DNA of 8,819 nucleotides. Source: Actinomycetales bacterium. Lineage in GTDB: Bacteria > Actinomycetota > Actinomycetes > Actinomycetales > Dermabacteraceae. Position numbers and translations under genes: made by a program. This document shows positions 6,863 to 8,819 of this stretch, piece after piece. The notes beneath the pieces are model-generated. The model was not told the origin of the DNA. It saw only the letters and a program-made list of their open reading frames with translations, and made no database searches. How positions within the stretch are numbered: the stretch's first letter is position 1; every line of letters starts with the position of its first letter. The DNA is taken from assembly GCA_012799425.1 (NCBI GenBank), contig JAAZLF010000065.1:1-8819 (forward strand), in the 5' to 3' direction.

Positions 6863-6944
6863 GCATGGTCGGGAGGTGGCGAATGAGCGATGTCTACGGA
6901 GATATCGGCATGCTCACCGCCGTGGCGCCAGCAACCGACCATGC
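6863..6944. repeat. 82-bp palindromic repeat, copy 2 (intact, ERIC-like)
   Basis: Perfect 10-bp terminal inverted repeats: GCATGGTCGG (6863-6872) and CCGACCATGC (6935-6944). Inside, TGGCG (6877-6881) pairs with CGCCA (6926-6930), TGAGC (6884-6888) with GCTCA (6912-6916), and ATGTC (6890-6894) with GGCAT (6907-6911, one G-T pair), so the whole unit can fold into one long imperfect hairpin. This is the architecture of ERIC/REP-type or miniature inverted-repeat elements. No flanking target-site duplication is clear. It also carries GGGAGG 6-7 nt before an ATG at 6883 on the plus strand. The rest of the 293-bp gap (6945-7081) is GC-rich and holds a 12-bp perfect palindrome GGTGCCGGCACC (7039-7050). 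Confidence 0.87.
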
Positions 6945-7038
6945 CGCGCCACCCCACGGAACGCAGGCGCCCAGGGCCGGGTCCGAAGGCCGGGAGCCGG
7001 GAGCCGGGGCGGGGGGCGGAGGACAGGCGCCAGATACG

Positions 7039-7050
7039 GGTGCCGGCACC
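7039..7050. other. 12-bp perfect palindrome downstream of the SpoIIM gene
   Basis: GGTGCCGGCACC is fully self-complementary and lies about 32 bp past the stop of the minus-strand SpoIIM gene. A short stem is possible, but no T-run follows on the minus strand, so a terminator role is weakly supported; a dimeric protein site is equally possible. Confidence 0.3.
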
Positions 7051-7081
7051 GCTGTGCTCCGCATTCGGCGTGGCCCCGGGC

Positions 7082-8077
7082 TCAGCCTGCAGTGGCGACC
7101 TGGTCGCCGACCAGCTCCTCCGAGAGGTCACCGGTGACGCCTGCGCGGCGCACCTGCCGCCCGCGACCGAGCATGAACACCATGAAGGCGAGCCACGCGG
7201 CCGCGCCGATCCCGATGCGCACCGCCGGCGGCAGCGAGCTCGGGGTCACGAAGGCCTCGATGAACCCGGAGACCAGCAGCACCGGCACCAGACCGATCGC
7301 GACGGTGACCAGCGCACGGGCGGCCCGGGACAGCGCCCACAGGCGCGGCACCGGATCGGGCCGCACCCACGCCCAGAAGGTGCGCAGGCCGGCGCCCGCC
7401 CCCACCAGGACCGCGGTGATCTCGAGCAGGCCGTGCGGGAGGATGAAGACGAAGAAGGTGTCCAGTCCGCCGTAGGCGGCCATCACACCGGCGGAGAGAC
7501 CGATGTTGAGCCCGTTCTGGACCAGCATCACCACGGGCCAGATCCCGGTGACCCCGAAGACCACGGCCTGCACCGTGATCCAGGCATTGTTCGTCCACAC
7601 CCGGGCCGCGAAGCCCGAGGCCTCCCCTTGGAAGTAGTAGCTGACGAAGTCGCGCTGGGCGAGCGCGCGCTGCTGCGCCTCGGGCAGCAGCAGATCCCGG
7701 GCAGTGGAGTCGAGCCCGAAGTAGAGGCCCGTGACAAGGCTCGAGAGCAGGAAGATCCCCGCCGCGACGGCGACCGTCCAGCGGGAGTCGTACAGCGCAG
7801 CGGGCAGGTCCTCCCAGAAGAACGTGCGGGCGTGCTTCCACAACGGGGTGCGCGCGCCGGTGATCCGCAGCCGGGCACGGTGCACCAGCAGCGACAGCCG
7901 GGAGATCAGCACCGGGTCGGGGTTGGTGGAGCGCAGGGTGGACAGGTGCGTGGAGGTCTCCTGGTAGAGCGAGAGCAGCTCGTCGATGCCGGCCGCGTCG
8001 AGCTCCCGGCTCCGGGTCAGCTCCTGGAGCCGGTCCCAGCGGGGCCGGTGCACGGCGATGAAGGCGTCTGTGTCCAC
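7082..8077 (-). CDS. SpoIIM/DUF95 family integral membrane protein
   Basis: A 331-aa membrane protein of the stage II sporulation protein M family; the name is inherited from Bacillus, and nothing in the window suggests sporulation. A soluble helical N-terminus (1-95, with RWDRLQEL at 13-20 and ELLSLYQETSTHLS at 33-46) precedes membrane segments at about 100-120, 165-185, 190-212, 215-236, 255-275 and 287-304. Family landmarks are NNAW (163-166), QNGLNIG (187-193) and LPHGLLEITA (213-222). The start is GTG 8075-8077: GGAGG is only 1 nt away, too close for normal use, but TAGTCT lies 6 nt upstream, suggesting a leaderless transcript. It is encoded opposite to the MoxR operon and divergent from the RDD gene, the same arrangement as M. 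tuberculosis Rv3694c (from memory). A transport or envelope-assembly role linked to MoxR is inferred only. Confidence 0.93.
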   Translation of the reverse strand: MDTDAFIAVHRPRWDRLQELTRSRELDAAGIDELLSLYQETSTHLSTLRSTNPDPVLISRLSLLVHRARLRITGARTPLWKHARTFFWEDLPAALYDSRWTVAVAAGIFLLSSLVTGLYFGLDSTARDLLLPEAQQRALAQRDFVSYYFQGEASGFAARVWTNNAWITVQAVVFGVTGIWPVVMLVQNGLNIGLSAGVMAAYGGLDTFFVFILPHGLLEITAVLVGAGAGLRTFWAWVRPDPVPRLWALSRAARALVTVAIGLVPVLLVSGFIEAFVTPSSLPPAVRIGIGAAAWLAFMVFMLGRGRQVRRAGVTGDLSEELVGDQVATAG

Positions 8078-8193
8078 GCCTCCAGACTAGAGTCCCGTGC
8101 CCGTGCGGACCGCCGACGAAAGTCGGAGGCCGGGGCGTCGGAAGCCGACGGTCGGCGCTGACCCCCGCGCCTCGACGATGCCAGGATGGGGGC
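8078..8193. promoter_or_regulatory. Divergent promoter region between the SpoIIM and RDD genes
   Basis: A 116-bp gap. Leftward: TAGTCT (8084-8089, minus strand), then GGAGGC, then the GTG start; no good -35 was seen. Rightward: -35-like CTGACC (8158-8163), an 18-bp spacer, -10-like CAGGAT (8182-8187), then GGGGGC and the ATG at 8194. Between the two lie five copies of GTCGG or its complement CCGAC (8113, 8122, 8137, 8145, 8151), which form the small hairpins CCGAC-GAAA-GTCGG and CGTCGG-AAG-CCGACG. The motif cluster could be a shared operator. Promoter elements are by eye and approximate. Confidence 0.5.
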
Positions 8194-8819
8194 ATGACAA
8201 CCATGGTCACGGCAGCGGCGGCACCCGCCGCGGATCGCGATGCCCTCATCACCGGCGATGCGGTGCTGCTGGACCTGCGCACCGCCTCCTTCGCCACCCG
8301 CATGCTCGCGGCGATGATCGACGGCGTGATCCAGCTGCTGCTCCTGGTCGGCGGCACCGTCGCGATGGCGTGGTCCGCAGCGCGCGCCGATCTCGACGAC
8401 GGGTTCGTCGCGGCCGGGATCGTGAGCATGTCGGTGCTGGCCTACGTCGGCTATCCGGTGCTGTGCGAGATGCTGCTGCGCGGCCGCTCGGTGGGCCGCC
8501 TGGTGATGGGCACCCGCGTGGTGCGGGACGACGGCGGGCCGGTGCATGTGCGCCAGAGCGTGCTGCGCGCCGTGATGGCGATGCTGGAGATCTGGTCCAC
8601 CACCGGTGCGATCGCGCTGACCTGCTCGGTGATCGACCGCAGGTCGCGGCGTGTGGGCGATCTGCTGGCCGGGACCATGGTGATCCAGGAGCGGATGCGC
8701 GATGTGGAGCCGCTGCGCGCGGAGGTCCCCGTTCCCCTGCAGGACTGGGTGCACGGTGCGGACGTGGGTCGGCTGCCGCTCACGCTGATGCAGGACATCC
8801 GCTCGTTCCTGCCCCGGGC
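8194..8819 (+). CDS. RDD family membrane protein, 3' end outside the window
   Basis: The first 208 codons of a gene that runs off the window edge. After an Ala-rich N-terminus the RDD domain begins with FATRMLAAMIDGVIQLLL (33-50), where R36 and D43 fit the conserved Arg and Asp of the family. Hydrophobic segments lie at about 43-60, 72-92 and 127-147. RGRSVGRLVMGTRVVRDDGG (96-115) and SRRVGDLLAGTMVIQ (151-165) are typical RDD-family loops. A soluble stretch with LQDWVHGADVGRLPLTLMQD (182-201) follows. RDD proteins are membrane proteins, some proposed as transporters; the function here is unknown. ATG 8194 is chosen because of the candidate -10 six bases upstream; the ATG at 8203 would sit about 10 nt after GGGGG and is an alternative. 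Divergent from the SpoIIM gene, as for Rv3695 in M. tuberculosis (from memory). Confidence 0.9.
   Translation, partial: MTTMVTAAAAPAADRDALITGDAVLLDLRTASFATRMLAAMIDGVIQLLLLVGGTVAMAWSAARADLDDGFVAAGIVSMSVLAYVGYPVLCEMLLRGRSVGRLVMGTRVVRDDGGPVHVRQSVLRAVMAMLEIWSTTGAIALTCSVIDRRSRRVGDLLAGTMVIQERMRDVEPLRAEVPVPLQDWVHGADVGRLPLTLMQDIRSFLPR

Noticed and set aside
5712..6944. CRISPR array or composite transposon
   Set aside because: Only two 82-bp copies occur, more than 1 kb apart, with genes rather than spacers between them. No transposase is encoded and no target-site duplication was seen.
7082..8077. Evidence for a sporulation locus from the SpoIIM match
   Set aside because: This family is widespread in non-sporulating actinobacteria next to MoxR and RDD genes, and no other sporulation gene is present.
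6890..8161. A 423-codon plus-strand frame opposite the SpoIIM gene
   Set aside because: The composition (Asp/Gly/Gln/Arg-rich, repetitive) is that of an antisense shadow of a membrane protein, and the minus-strand SpoIIM family match is clear.

Overview
The window is very GC-rich (about 70% by eye), with GC-ending codons, GTG starts and tight ATGA/GTGA gene overlaps. Together with the gene order, this points to a high-GC actinobacterium, most likely a member of the Micrococcales (Brachybacterium/Dermabacteraceae-like; this is a guess from sequence flavour, not a search).

Layout. Positions 1-231 are a non-coding leader ending in a strong Shine-Dalgarno. From 232 to 5585 five plus-strand genes form one compact operon: a multi-spanning membrane protein, a DUF4129 protein, a DUF4350 protein, a MoxR-family AAA+ ATPase and a DUF58 (vWA-like) protein. 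Three junctions overlap by 4 bp; the last gap is 11 bp. After a 214-bp gap holding an 18-bp tandem repeat and the first copy of an 82-bp palindromic repeat, two minus-strand genes follow: a class I SAM-dependent methyltransferase (5800-6471) and, upstream of it and coupled by a 4-bp overlap, an unrecognised 106-aa protein (6468-6788). The second copy of the 82-bp repeat lies upstream of that pair (6863-6944). A minus-strand SpoIIM/DUF95 membrane protein (7082-8077) and a divergent plus-strand RDD protein (8194 to the window end, incomplete) share a 116-bp promoter region.

How the genes fit together. The membrane protein - DUF4129 - DUF4350 - MoxR - DUF58 - (SpoIIM on the other strand) - RDD order is a conserved actinobacterial module. 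As I remember it, it matches Mycobacterium tuberculosis Rv3689-Rv3695 (moxR2 = Rv3692), including the strand switch at the SpoIIM gene. MoxR/DUF58 pairs are thought to act as ATPase plus vWA adaptor chaperones; here they are linked to several membrane proteins, which suggests a role in the envelope. The exact substrate is unknown. The methyltransferase pair, sitting between direct copies of a palindromic repeat and interrupting the usual DUF58-SpoIIM neighbourhood, looks like an accessory insert.

The most interesting non-coding signals are the 82-bp ERIC-like palindromic repeats flanking the insert, a shared start-site layout that suggests leaderless transcripts for three genes, and a cluster of GTCGG/CCGAC motifs between the SpoIIM and RDD genes. 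I did not find evidence of a wholly new defence or mobile system.
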